A DNA stretch of 64,000 nt from JAFGPL01 sp963781805. GTDB lineage: Bacteria > Bacteroidota > Bacteroidia > Bacteroidales > UBA10428. Positions 37,113-46,117 of this stretch are shown piece by piece. The translations under genes and the position numbers were made by a program. The stretch spans positions 2,294,001 to 2,358,000 of the forward strand of contig CAWAHF010000004.1 in NCBI GenBank assembly GCA_963781805.1, written 5' to 3'. The notes below the pieces were generated by a model that was given only the letters and a program-made list of their open reading frames with translations, made no database searches and had not been told where the DNA came from. Positions within the stretch are counted from its first letter, which is position 1; every line of letters starts with the position of its first letter.

Positions 37113-40100
37113 ATGGCAAAATCAAACAAATTTGGAGCATTCGGAGGTGTATTTACTCCTTCAATTCTCACCATTCTTGGTGTTATTATGTACTTGCGTC
37201 TGCCAATGATTATAGGTGAAGCCGGATTGTATGCTACACTTGGGATAATTCTTGTAGCACATATTATATCTGTAACAACCGGATTGAGTGTTTCGTCAAT
37301 TGCCACCGATAAAAAAGTACAGGCAGGCGGAACCTATTATATCATTTCAAGAAGCCTCGGATTACCCATAGGAGGTACGTTGGGCCTGGCTTTATTTGTA
37401 GGATTGTCGTTTAGTGTAAGCCTTTACCTGATAGGTTTCGCCGAAAGTTTTCTGAATTATTGGGGATTTGAGGTACCCCTGGACACCATCAGGCTTGCCG
37501 GAAGCGCTATTCTGTTAATGGTCACGATTCTCACATTTATCAGCACTTCTTTGGCCTTGAAAACCCAGTATTTTATTATGGCCGCTATTTTTCTTTCTTT
37601 GATTTCTATTTTTTTTGGGAAACATAATTTTGCACCATCAGGTGAAGTATTTTCAAGCGTCTCGTCTGCTCTTCCTTTAATGGTATTGTTTGGAATTTAC
37701 TTCCCGGCTGTTACCGGGTTTGAAGCCGGAGTTTCCATGTCAGGCGATTTAAAAGATCCGAAAAGTTCCATTCCAAAAGGCACCATTTCAGCCATATTAA
37801 TTGGACTGGTCGTCTATATAGGCTTAACATTTTTCTTATCAAAAACTGTCGATAGAAATGTCCTGGCAAACGATCCAAAGGTTTTGTTGAAAATAGCATG
37901 GATACCTCAACTTGTAATTGCAGGCATTTGGGGGGCAACTTTATCGTCGGCTCTTGGTAGTATTTTGGCTGCTCCGCGTATTTTACAGGCAACTGCCACT
38001 GATAAGATAACGCACAAATTTTTTTCAAAAGGTACAGGGGCAACTAATGAGCCACGAAACGCATTGTTGCTTACTTTCCTGATTGCCGAAGCTGGTATTC
38101 TGATTGGTGAACTTAATGTCATTGCCAGAATTGTATCTGTTTTCTTTATTACAACCTATGGATTTTTGAACCTGAGCTGTGCCATTGAAAGAATGACAAG
38201 CGCTGATTTCAGACCGGCTTTTAAAACTCCGGCATGGATAAGTCTGTTGGGTTCATTAGCCTGCATGATTGTTATGATACAGCTTGATTTTATTGCCATG
38301 GTGGGAGCAACCCTTATCCTTGGCGCTGTTTATCTCTTTTTAAAGCGCAAAGAGCTCACCCTGCAAACAGGTGATGCATGGAGCAGCATTTGGGCTTCGC
38401 TTGTTAAATCGGGGTTGAAGAAGCTTCGAACCCATACACTGCAATCGCGAAACTGGAGACCCAATATTATAATGTTTTCAGGTGAAGAGAAAATTCGCTC
38501 CTATATGATTGATCTGGGGAAAGATATTTCAGGCAGGCTGGGAATCCTTACAGGCTTCGAACTGGAAGAATCAGATGAAGAATTGTTGTTAAGAAAAAAG
38601 GATATTAAATTACCAGAATCAACCTCTTCAAGTTTTTTTATGAATCATTATACCTGCAAAGACATTTTTACAGGCATGGATGAGATAATAAGAGTATATG
38701 GATTTAACGGAATAGATCCGAATACAATTCTTATGGGTTGGAGTACCAAAAAAAATAACAAACAGGCATTTATTCAACTTATTAAAAAACTTGAAAAGAA
38801 CAACTTCAATTCAGTCTTTTTACATTATAATCCTGATAAAGGATTTGGAAATATGAAGACCATCGATGTATGGTGGAGTGGTTGGGGACAAAATCTCACC
38901 TTTGCAATTAATTTAATCCGCCACCTTACGATGTCAGGTAACTGGAAGGATTCGGTGGTAAGACTGTTTATTGTCACTCATGATGTTACCATCCTCGAAA
39001 TAATCTACAAATCGGTGAGTAATATTCTTGAACAGTATAGGGTCGACATGGAAATCAAAGTTATAAATAACAGTATAAATAAATTTCAAAAAAATGATAT
39101 TATTCAGAAGGAATCGGCCAATACTGACCTCACAATTATAGGTATTCCGGATAAAAAATACCAGGATATAGATAAAACCTATACAGATGTTTGCGATCTT
39201 GTTTCAAACCTGGGTACAACACTGCTTATTAATGCTTCCAATACATTTGAAGAGTACGATTTGCTGCACGATGAAAAGACCACGCAAAAAAGTACTCCCT
39301 TAGAAGAAAATGAGTTGTCCTTGCCAACCCTCAAGTCTTCTGCATTCCTTCTCATCAATGAAGAAGTTCAGAAAATTGATCATACTGGCATTGAGATCTA
39401 TAAATCATTCTATGAAAAAGCCATTGCTCCATTTTTCAGGGAAAATCTCGATGTAATTAATGAAGTGCAAAAACTTTATAATTTATCATTCGCTGGTTTT
39501 AAAAAATTAGCCAAACTAAAAGACTCTTACCATAAACAAAAACAGTTATTCAATATTAGGAATGATATCCATTTTAAAACCAAAAATCTTCTGGAAAACC
39601 TGGTGACAGAAAAACTTAAAATTCAGCAAGATTTGTTTACTTCAGGCATAGAATGGTATGTGAGTATGCTTGAGGATGAAATTGCCCGGTATCCCAAAAA
39701 ATTGATTATTCCTTTTAACAAAGAAGATTTTAAAATTCAAAAATCAGATTCATTTGGTTTAAAATGGTTTAAAGTTAGAAAAAAGGTCATGCATCCTTTT
39801 TCAAAGACCACCATTAAAGAAAAAATCAGATATCGGGAAATTATACATTATTATTTCAGGGATAACAGGTTTCAATATGTTGACTCTTTTCTCAAGGATT
39901 TCAATCAAAGTAGTCTATTATTTATATCAGGAATTAAGGAGCTTCTCTTATCTATTGAAAATCAAATGGATTTGCTGTCCAAAAACATATCTGATGAAGT
40001 TGATGAAAAGGACGCGGTTCATGAAATACTCAATATACTCCTGGAAAAAACGAATGAACTAAAGCAGGATATCGAAATAAATTCAACATTGTATCTTAAT

Positions 40101-42215
40101 AGACTTCTGTCTGACTTTCGCAAGAATGAGCAACTTTTTAGTAACGACCTGGAAAAAATTAACTGTAACAGGTTGATATTAAGAAAACGTAGAAAAAGTA
40201 AATATTACCGTTCGCTAAAGCTCAATTTATTTGATTTTTCAAAAGTCTGGTTTGAAAATACCTTTCATTATTCCAATAAGATATATCTCGATTTAGTTGT
40301 CTTATCCCTAAAAAACAGAATGACGGATGAAGCAACTGAATTTATTCTAAGATTAAAACAACAGGTTAATTCAGAACTTCTTAATAAAATCGGACAATTT
40401 TTATCAGAGATAAAAAAAATTCATGCAAAACCTGATGATTTCCACAAAATCAATCCTGAATTAAACATTGACAGCAGTTTTTTCAAATTCGATGAGGATT
40501 TTCAAATTTTATCCGATGCAATAGATGAAATGACTGATGAATTGCCTGAAAACATTGATGTATCTGAAATACTCAATAATTCAAAAAAAATACAAAATGA
40601 AATTAGAACTACCATCGAAGTTCCTGTAAGACAAATGACTAAACATTTTATCAATTCAATTTTCCTTGGAGATGTTGAAGAATATCTTAAAAATTTGAAT
40701 GAAACAATAAGGAAGATTGTATTTAAGACAAAAGACAACGTAAGTTACATGTATTTTGAACTTGAAAACCTTGAAGACGATACAGAGGATATAAAAAAGG
40801 AGATACAAAGGATACTGGATGAAACGAAGCAGGAAATTATCCCGGTAGAAAACAATGTGATTAATATGCATGATAAGATTGAAAATGATATAATAAATTC
40901 TCTTAATAATGCCTTCGAACCACTGTCTTTTATTAAAATTTTAGATAGTAGTCGTGAACTTTCTCATTTCATTATGGAATATAAAGGTAAAAAAACACTC
41001 AACAGGGTTGAGTCATGGATAGATTCTATGAAGATTTCCTTGAGAAATAAAACCGTAAGACTTTTATATTCCAGAAGCGAAGGTGTTTTGTTTGCCAGGA
41101 AAATTACTGAACAGGAAGATCAGCATTCAATATCCGAGCAGATACTGGATTTTGTTACCAATTTAAGTCCGGATTCAACCATATATAATCAGATACCGGT
41201 ATACTATAAAAACCTGTTTAGCGGTCGATCAAGCATTAGCGAAGATTTTTGGATTGAACGGGCAGCAGAGGAAGAACAGTTTGATAAAGCTTATAATCAC
41301 TATCTATCTGGCTATAAGGGAGGAATTATGGTACTGGGTGAAAGAAATTCAGGTAAAACTGCTTTTTGCAGACATATCACAAAGAAATATCTCAATAGTA
41401 AAAAAGTATATCATATTTTCCCACCAATTTACGGATCTGTTAATCCTATAGATTTTGTTAAAATATTAAATGAAGTAACCGGTTTTGGCGGTAATGCATT
41501 GGAAGTTTTTGACAGACTATCAAATGATGTTGTAATGGTCATTCACGACCTTGAATTGTGGTGGGAGATGTCTGAGGCTGGTCTTGAAACCGTTCAATTG
41601 ATACTGGACATCATAAAAAAATACAGTACAAAGTGTCTTTTTATTATCAATATGAACCAGTTTACTTATAAAAGAATCAATACAGTGTTTGCACTTGAAG
41701 ATAATTTTGTTGGTATAATTTTTTGCAGACCTTTTGACTCTGAAGATTTGAAAGATCTCATCATGCGCAGACATAAATCAAGCGGGATGAAAATCCATCT
41801 GGGTAAAATAACCGAAGAGCAATTATCAGAAATTCGAATGGCCGGACTTTTTAATAAATATTTTAATTTTTCCGGTGGTAATCCGGGATTATCCTTATTT
41901 ACATGGGTAGCACAAATTAAAAAAATATCCAATGAAAATTTTTATATCGAACCTCCGGAAGTGCCTAATATGAATATTTTTGAGAATCTGAATGAAGACT
42001 GGAAGGTTGTTCTCACGCAACTTATCTATCATAAGAGAATGGATATAAACAAGCTGAAGAATGTTTTACAAATCGATGAAGCCGAAATTGAAAAAATTAT
42101 CACCTCATTATTAATGACAGGACTTATTAAGGAGAAGTCAAAAGGATTGTATACAATTAACAGATATGTGGACAGATTTCTTACAGAATACTTTCATGAA
42201 CATGAACTTATTTAA
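37113..42215 (+). CDS. Cation-chloride cotransporter (SLC12-like) fused to a P-loop ATPase and winged helix
   Basis: A 1700-residue single frame. Residues about 10-410 form a 12-helix APC-fold transporter with SLC12 marks: TILGVIMYLRLPMIIGEAG in helix 1 and AGGTYYIISRSLGLPIGG in helix 3. Residues about 440-700 match the cotransporter cytosolic domain (RNWRPNIIMFSG; IDVWWSGWGQNLTF; WKDSVVRLFIV). About 740-1385 is a long charged helical region. Then comes a nucleotide-binding domain with Walker A G1409-ERNSGKT and a Walker B-like strand ending D1479 in VVMVIHDLELWW, and a winged helix at about 1628-1700. Classical family members lack these additions. The MscS-type gene 12 bp downstream suggests joint osmotic control. 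Transport ions are inferred from family only. Confidence 0.86.
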   Translation: MAKSNKFGAFGGVFTPSILTILGVIMYLRLPMIIGEAGLYATLGIILVAHIISVTTGLSVSSIATDKKVQAGGTYYIISRSLGLPIGGTLGLALFVGLSFSVSLYLIGFAESFLNYWGFEVPLDTIRLAGSAILLMVTILTFISTSLALKTQYFIMAAIFLSLISIFFGKHNFAPSGEVFSSVSSALPLMVLFGIYFPAVTGFEAGVSMSGDLKDPKSSIPKGTISAILIGLVVYIGLTFFLSKTVDRNVLANDPKVLLKIAWIPQLVIAGIWGATLSSALGSILAAPRILQATATDKITHKFFSKGTGATNEPRNALLLTFLIAEAGILIGELNVIARIVSVFFITTYGFLNLSCAIERMTSADFRPAFKTPAWISLLGSLACMIVMIQLDFIAMVGATLILGAVYLFLKRKELTLQTGDAWSSIWASLVKSGLKKLRTHTLQSRNWRPNIIMFSGEEKIRSYMIDLGKDISGRLGILTGFELEESDEELLLRKKDIKLPESTSSSFFMNHYTCKDIFTGMDEIIRVYGFNGIDPNTILMGWSTKKNNKQAFIQLIKKLEKNNFNSVFLHYNPDKGFGNMKTIDVWWSGWGQNLTFAINLIRHLTMSGNWKDSVVRLFIVTHDVTILEIIYKSVSNILEQYRVDMEIKVINNSINKFQKNDIIQKESANTDLTIIGIPDKKYQDIDKTYTDVCDLVSNLGTTLLINASNTFEEYDLLHDEKTTQKSTPLEENELSLPTLKSSAFLLINEEVQKIDHTGIEIYKSFYEKAIAPFFRENLDVINEVQKLYNLSFAGFKKLAKLKDSYHKQKQLFNIRNDIHFKTKNLLENLVTEKLKIQQDLFTSGIEWYVSMLEDEIARYPKKLIIPFNKEDFKIQKSDSFGLKWFKVRKKVMHPFSKTTIKEKIRYREIIHYYFRDNRFQYVDSFLKDFNQSSLLFISGIKELLLSIENQMDLLSKNISDEVDEKDAVHEILNILLEKTNELKQDIEINSTLYLNRLLSDFRKNEQLFSNDLEKINCNRLILRKRRKSKYYRSLKLNLFDFSKVWFENTFHYSNKIYLDLVVLSLKNRMTDEATEFILRLKQQVNSELLNKIGQFLSEIKKIHAKPDDFHKINPELNIDSSFFKFDEDFQILSDAIDEMTDELPENIDVSEILNNSKKIQNEIRTTIEVPVRQMTKHFINSIFLGDVEEYLKNLNETIRKIVFKTKDNVSYMYFELENLEDDTEDIKKEIQRILDETKQEIIPVENNVINMHDKIENDIINSLNNAFEPLSFIKILDSSRELSHFIMEYKGKKTLNRVESWIDSMKISLRNKTVRLLYSRSEGVLFARKITEQEDQHSISEQILDFVTNLSPDSTIYNQIPVYYKNLFSGRSSISEDFWIERAAEEEQFDKAYNHYLSGYKGGIMVLGERNSGKTAFCRHITKKYLNSKKVYHIFPPIYGSVNPIDFVKILNEVTGFGGNALEVFDRLSNDVVMVIHDLELWWEMSEAGLETVQLILDIIKKYSTKCLFIINMNQFTYKRINTVFALEDNFVGIIFCRPFDSEDLKDLIMRRHKSSGMKIHLGKITEEQLSEIRMAGLFNKYFNFSGGNPGLSLFTWVAQIKKISNENFYIEPPEVPNMNIFENLNEDWKVVLTQLIYHKRMDINKLKNVLQIDEAEIEKIITSLLMTGLIKEKSKGLYTINRYVDRFLTEYFHEHELI

Positions 42216-42227
42216 TTTTCTTAAGCA

Positions 42228-42923
42228 ATGAAAATAATATTTGTATTATTCATTATCTTATTGACGTTTATTGGAATGAGAATTATACAGCTTATTGCAA
42301 GGCAATTAATAAAAAAATATGCTGTACTGAGAAAACTTTTAAACCTTATACCTCTGGTTGGATTGATAATATGGCTCATTATTCTGTTTTGGGCAGTAAA
42401 TTATTTATTTCAGGATAAATCTTATTACCTGGTGATAATCGTAAGCATTATTGTAATCCTAAGCCTGACTATCGGTTGGTTTTTACTGAAAGATATTATT
42501 GCTGGAATTATTTTCAGAATTCAAAACAATTATTCGCAGGGTGAGTTTGTGCAGTTTGGAAAATTATCCGGCCGCTTGAACGAAATGCATTTAACGCATA
42601 TTTCTATTCATACCAAAGACGGTAAAAGCATAAAAATTCCTTACTCAAGACTAAGCAATGAAATAATTTCTCTGAGATTAGAAACAAAATCATTTGAGAG
42701 TGACAGGTTTATAATAAATGTCAACAAAAAGTATCCTAAGAAAGAAACAGAAGATATTATTTTTGCTCTACTTAACAACTCTCCCTGGCGAGTTGGCAAT
42801 GCTGTGCCTCAGGTAAAGTTTTTAAATGAGGATACAGATGGTTTTTCATTTGAAATACTGGTTCAGGTAAGAAATCAAAAACATCTTAACAACATTAAAG
42901 AAAGCCTGATAAAAAGATTCTAG
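42228..42923 (+). CDS. MscS-family mechanosensitive channel, short form
   Basis: A 231-residue membrane protein. Three hydrophobic segments (about residues 3-24, 38-62 and 66-90) precede the MscS core: pore-helix end LLKDIIAGIIFRIQNNY, then the beta domain QGEFVQFGKLSGRLNEMHLTHISIHTKDGKSIKIPYSRL, and a small alpha/beta C-terminal domain. MscS channels release solutes upon hypo-osmotic shock. It lies 12 bp behind the cotransporter-ATPase gene and probably shares its transcript, pairing an ion-uptake or ion-exchange route with a release valve. The TAG stop is directly joined to a 151-bp inverted-repeat element. Confidence 0.85.
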   Translation: MKIIFVLFIILLTFIGMRIIQLIARQLIKKYAVLRKLLNLIPLVGLIIWLIILFWAVNYLFQDKSYYLVIIVSIIVILSLTIGWFLLKDIIAGIIFRIQNNYSQGEFVQFGKLSGRLNEMHLTHISIHTKDGKSIKIPYSRLSNEIISLRLETKSFESDRFIINVNKKYPKKETEDIIFALLNNSPWRVGNAVPQVKFLNEDTDGFSFEILVQVRNQKHLNNIKESLIKRF

Positions 42924-43072
42924 TGTCATGTCAATCGTATTATGTCATATAGTCACCCTGAACTTGATTCAGGGTCTTTGGAAGATTAAAAAGATTAGCT
43001 TCGCTGAGCCTTTTAGGGTTCCGAATCAAGTTCGGAATGACTTTACCACTTTATAATACTTGACATGACACT
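42922..43072. mobile_element. MITE-like 151-bp inverted-repeat element
   Basis: Ends AGTGTCATGTCAA (42922-42934) and TTGACATGACACT (43060-43072) are perfect 13-bp inverted repeats, extended inward by GTATTAT/ATAATAC. Inside are two hairpins in opposite orientation, CCCTGAA-CTTGA-TTCAGGG (42956-42974) and TTCCGAA-TCAAG-TTCGGAA (43019-43037). The core GAACTTGATTC resembles a widespread bacterial intergenic repeat. No coding capacity. Non-autonomous element or REP-type cluster. Confidence 0.7.
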
Positions 43073-43795
43073 TGTAGTTTTTGCTTACCTAAATGAAATT
43101 TAAAGTTTAAGTCCTCATCCTCCTTCTTGGTTTAAGTATACTCAACACTTGTCGGTGGTTCATGATTCACTTCGTTAAACCGTAACTTATACCAATAAAT
43201 TAATTCAGGTCTGCGACCATTTTGATTCAAAATGAAGTTATAAACTTCATCTTAAAAAAAGGCTTAGGTCGCATGCTTAAAGCCAGAAAGGTATATATAG
43301 AAATTGTTCCCGGAATATTTACATTGTTTAACATGCGTATTTTTAATATCAGTCTATAGCTCCTACAGAGTTATATTGAATTTAACATTTTATTCTACTA
43401 TACTTTTGCCCCTTCGGAATACAGAAATAACCCAGGTTTTTCTTTCCCGAGAATTTGATATCGGGTGTTCAAAATTTGTGGATGAAATCTTTTCCTCTAT
43501 GAATCTCCGTCCAGAACTCAATGGCTCTCTGTGTTATAATTTTTTTAATTTCTATTTCCCACAGATTTACACTAAATCTTTCGATTGGTTTTACTGATAA
43601 CATCCTTTATAGTTTGACATTAGTTTTTTTGCAGTAATTCTTCTCCAAACCGCAATCCTTTAATATCAGAAAAAAAACTTAACTAAAAGTAGGGTAAATA
43701 AAATCTCATGCGGTTATAAGATAAACAATAAGCAAAAAAGGTATTCTTCAATACAAAATATGCTTAAAATAAATGTCAAATTAAAACTTATAAAA
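43073..43795. other. Long intergenic region
   Basis: About 720 bp without a convincing gene. A 97-codon plus-strand frame at 43304-43597 lacks a ribosome site and a recognisable domain and has composition like the spacer. The ECF-type motif at 43686-43715 lies near the right end. The rest may be decayed sequence. Confidence 0.5.
43686..43715 (+). promoter_or_regulatory. Putative ECF-type promoter, second copy of the motif
   Basis: AAAGTAGGGTAAA at 43686-43698 and TCATGCGGTT at 43706-43715, identical in spacing to the motif ahead of the ECF sigma gene (32854-32883). It lies 80 bp before ATG 43796. Confidence 0.6.
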
Positions 43796-44437
43796 ATGAA
43801 AAAATTAGCAGCAAAAATTATCGGTAGTGCAGTTGCCTTCTTCCTGATAACAGGATTTGCATTTGCACAGGGATCTGAAAATGGTACACATTTGCAGACT
43901 CAGGACAAGGACCAGGTTAAAGATCAAATTCAACTAAAAGATCAAACTGCAGATCAGGACAAGGATCAGACCAGAGATCAGACTCAGTTAAAAGATCAGA
44001 CCGGAACAAAGGATCAGGATCAGACCAGAGATCAAACTCAACTGAAGGATCAAACTGCAACCCAGGATCAGGTAAAAGAACAAACCCAGGCTGGTGAACA
44101 AACCGGCGAACAGGTTCAGAACCAGGCCAAGGAACAAGCTCAGGCAGGTGACCAAAATGCTTTGATGGAACAAAACAGGCTAAGGTTCAAAGAATCTCTG
44201 TCAGAAGAACAAAAACAACTTCTTGAAAACAAGGAAATGACAAGAAATCAGCGGAGAAATGCATTTATGGAATCACTTAGTGAACAGCAGAAAGAAATGC
44301 TGATGGAACAAAAACAGATACGCACTCAACAGAAAAACGAAGTTCGCCAGAGTGTTTCTGAAGAACAACGCCGCCAGTTAAAACAAAATAAAGAAAATAC
44401 CCAAACCAGAACTGGTAAACAGGGTGGAGGAAAATAA
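43796..44437 (+). CDS. Exported Gln/Asp/Lys-rich repeat protein
   Basis: About 213 residues from ATG 43796 (an in-frame ATG at 43760 lacks support, as the signal peptide starts at MKKLAAKIIG). The signal peptide ends GFAFAQG. Residues about 30-115 are low-complexity, built on LKDQT and DQTRDQTQ repeats; the second half has three helical units beginning LSEEQKQLLE, LSEQQKEMLM and VSEEQRRQLK. The latter resemble the LTxxQ helices of Spy/CpxP-type periplasmic stress proteins, though this is only a resemblance. It is followed by an outer-membrane protein gene. Preceded by the ECF-type motif, so possibly envelope-stress controlled. Role unknown. Confidence 0.75.
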   Translation: MKKLAAKIIGSAVAFFLITGFAFAQGSENGTHLQTQDKDQVKDQIQLKDQTADQDKDQTRDQTQLKDQTGTKDQDQTRDQTQLKDQTATQDQVKEQTQAGEQTGEQVQNQAKEQAQAGDQNALMEQNRLRFKESLSEEQKQLLENKEMTRNQRRNAFMESLSEQQKEMLMEQKQIRTQQKNEVRQSVSEEQRRQLKQNKENTQTRTGKQGGGK

Positions 44438-44546
44438 TTAAGTGCAATTCTTAACTGATGAAGTCAGGTTCGGAATACCGGCAGGTATTTCCGGTCCTGC
44501 TTCTTTTAAAAAATAAATTCATTAGTTGTTGTTAAAATCAGGAAAA

Positions 44547-45419
44547 ATGAAAAGGGTTATTTTAATATTTCTGTCGGTAGCATGCTGGTTACCTTTATGG
44601 TCTCAGGCAGACAGGCTCGATTCGTTGCTTGAAGATGTATTGAGCAATGAAACGGAAATTTCAAGATTTTTAATTCCGACACCCAAATTTCAGTTTTTGT
44701 ATGCAGGAACCAATTTTGATAACAAAACCTTTTATGCCGGTCGTGAAATTGGTGATCAGGTGCATAATATGAGTGCTCAGGTGTTTTACCTGAATTCCAA
44801 CGGACTTTTTATGGGAGTATCCGGCTCATGGTATAGTCAACTGGAACCCAGTTATAAGAATACGGTATTATCTGCAGGTTACGGCAAAACCTTTAACAAG
44901 GTAAAAAGCCTTTCAGCAAGAGTATCCTATAGCCGGTATCTATATTATAAACCCGATCCGGAGTACGATTATGCCTACAACAATAACCTGGGAACAGGAC
45001 TCACTTTCAGAAAAAAATGGTTTGGAGCAAGGATGAATTTCAATTTCCTTTTTGGGCAGGATGTTGGTATGAATATGTCTGCCAACCTGTTTTCAAAGAT
45101 TAAACTCATCAAGCTGAATAAATTTGATAATATCCAGATAGAGCCTGAGATATTATTTTTTGTTGCCTCTGAAGCCACGGAAACAGATAACACAAGTTAT
45201 ATCAGCGGCAGATCATCAGATTCGTCATTAGGTACTATCAGTAATACCTATGGTATTTTAAATACACAATTCTATCTCCCTCTCTCCATTTCATTTGGAA
45301 ATTTCGATCTCGAACTGGGATATTCTGTTAATATTCCATCTACAAGGGAACAGAATATAAGTTATCCGGTAAGTTCCTTCTTCTCAGTTTCACTTGGATA
45401 TATGATATCTTTAAAATAG
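44547..45419 (+). CDS. Outer-membrane beta-barrel protein of unknown function
   Basis: About 290 residues from ATG 44547 (an upstream TTG at 44526 would only add residues ahead of the signal peptide). Signal peptide MKRVILIFLSVACWLPLWSQ. The remainder consists of amphipathic strands with periodic aromatics (FQFLYAGTNFDNKTFYAGR, VSYSRYLYYKPDPEYDYAYNNNLGTGLTFRKKW) and ends FSVSLGYMISLK. Repeated barrel strands suggest 10-12 strands. No family recognised. Its position behind the repeat protein suggests a shared transcript and possible shared stress role. Confidence 0.75.
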   Translation: MKRVILIFLSVACWLPLWSQADRLDSLLEDVLSNETEISRFLIPTPKFQFLYAGTNFDNKTFYAGREIGDQVHNMSAQVFYLNSNGLFMGVSGSWYSQLEPSYKNTVLSAGYGKTFNKVKSLSARVSYSRYLYYKPDPEYDYAYNNNLGTGLTFRKKWFGARMNFNFLFGQDVGMNMSANLFSKIKLIKLNKFDNIQIEPEILFFVASEATETDNTSYISGRSSDSSLGTISNTYGILNTQFYLPLSISFGNFDLELGYSVNIPSTREQNISYPVSSFFSVSLGYMISLK

Positions 45420-45458
45420 CCACTTTCATAAACTGAAAATCAAGTTTTTTAAAACATA

Positions 45459-45490
45459 ATTGCGAATTCTGAATATACAGAATCCGCAAT
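45459..45490. terminator. Hairpin between convergent genes
   Basis: ATTGCGAATTCTG/CAGAATCCGCAAT stem with one mismatch around an AATATA loop. It lies between the plus-strand outer-membrane gene and the minus-strand thiol island, so a two-way terminator is plausible, but the flanking T run is weak. Confidence 0.45.
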
Positions 45491-45559
45491 AGTGTTGTAC
45501 AATTTAAATCGTCAATGAAGGCACTTCAAACCAAAGAAAGAATACTCCTCGTTTGTATT

Positions 45560-45766
45560 TTATTCTTTTTTCTTCCCTGTGTTGATACCGAATGGCAAAT
45601 AGATAGGACAAAAGCTTATTATACTGGTTAATATAAAAATACCTGCTATAACAAGCAGTACAATTGCCAATACACCTGATATTACATGTGTAAAGAACAG
45701 AACCAGAATTAGAGCAGCAATCAGTATTCTGACTACCTTGTCAATAGAACCCATGTTTTTTTTCAT
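45560..45766 (-). CDS. DUF2892 (YgaP-type) membrane protein
   Basis: A 68-residue protein with two membrane helices (about 11-30 and 33-55). The pattern MKKNMGSIDKVVRILIAALIL ... FCPIYLPFGINT is typical of DUF2892, the membrane part of YgaP, where it is fused to a rhodanese domain. Here it stands alone as the last gene of the minus-strand thiol-redox run. The CPIYLPFGINT motif at the C-terminal end is conserved in the family. A sulfur-related role is possible but not shown. Confidence 0.85.
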   Translation of the reverse strand: MKKNMGSIDKVVRILIAALILVLFFTHVISGVLAIVLLVIAGIFILTSIISFCPIYLPFGINTGKKKE

Positions 45767-45812
45767 ATTAGTATTTTTTCTGTTAAATTAGTAAAAATTA
45801 AAATGTTATGTA

Positions 45813-46109
45813 TTATAATCCTGCTATAATCTTCATAATTTGAGGCTTGGTGTGAACCCCCGCCTGCTTGTATTTTATTTCACCATTCTTAAAAACCATT
45901 AGTGTTGGAACTCCCTGTATACTGAATCTGTTAGCAATTTCTGGATTTTGATCTACATCAATTTTAATGATTCTGACCTTCTTACCCATTTCAGAAGCAA
46001 TCTCCTTTAATATGGGAGACTGAACCTTGCAGGGTGCACACCAAAGAGCATGAAAATCAATCAACACCGGAAGGGAATCATTAATAATATCTTTAAAATT
46101 GCCTTTCAT
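45813..46109 (-). CDS. trxA: Thioredoxin
   Basis: A 98-residue cytoplasmic thioredoxin with active site WCAPCK (the LWCAPCK variant of WCGPC), the DVDQNPEIANRFSIQGVPTLMVFKNGE block with cis-Pro, and a C-terminal helix. It lies near the end of a run with thioredoxin reductase (47441-48400), so the reductase gene is co-located with its probable substrate. The WCAPC motif differs from the usual WCGPC at the Gly but is common. Confidence 0.92.
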   Translation of the reverse strand: MKGNFKDIINDSLPVLIDFHALWCAPCKVQSPILKEIASEMGKKVRIIKIDVDQNPEIANRFSIQGVPTLMVFKNGEIKYKQAGVHTKPQIMKIIAGL

Positions 46110-46117
46110 CCCTTATT

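Noticed and set aside
42956..43037. tRNA-like sequence suggested by GGTTCCGAATC
   Set aside because: No cloverleaf; it is one arm of a hairpin in the MITE-like element.
43304..43597. 97-codon plus-strand frame in the long gap
   Set aside because: No start-site support, no recognisable domain and ordinary spacer composition.
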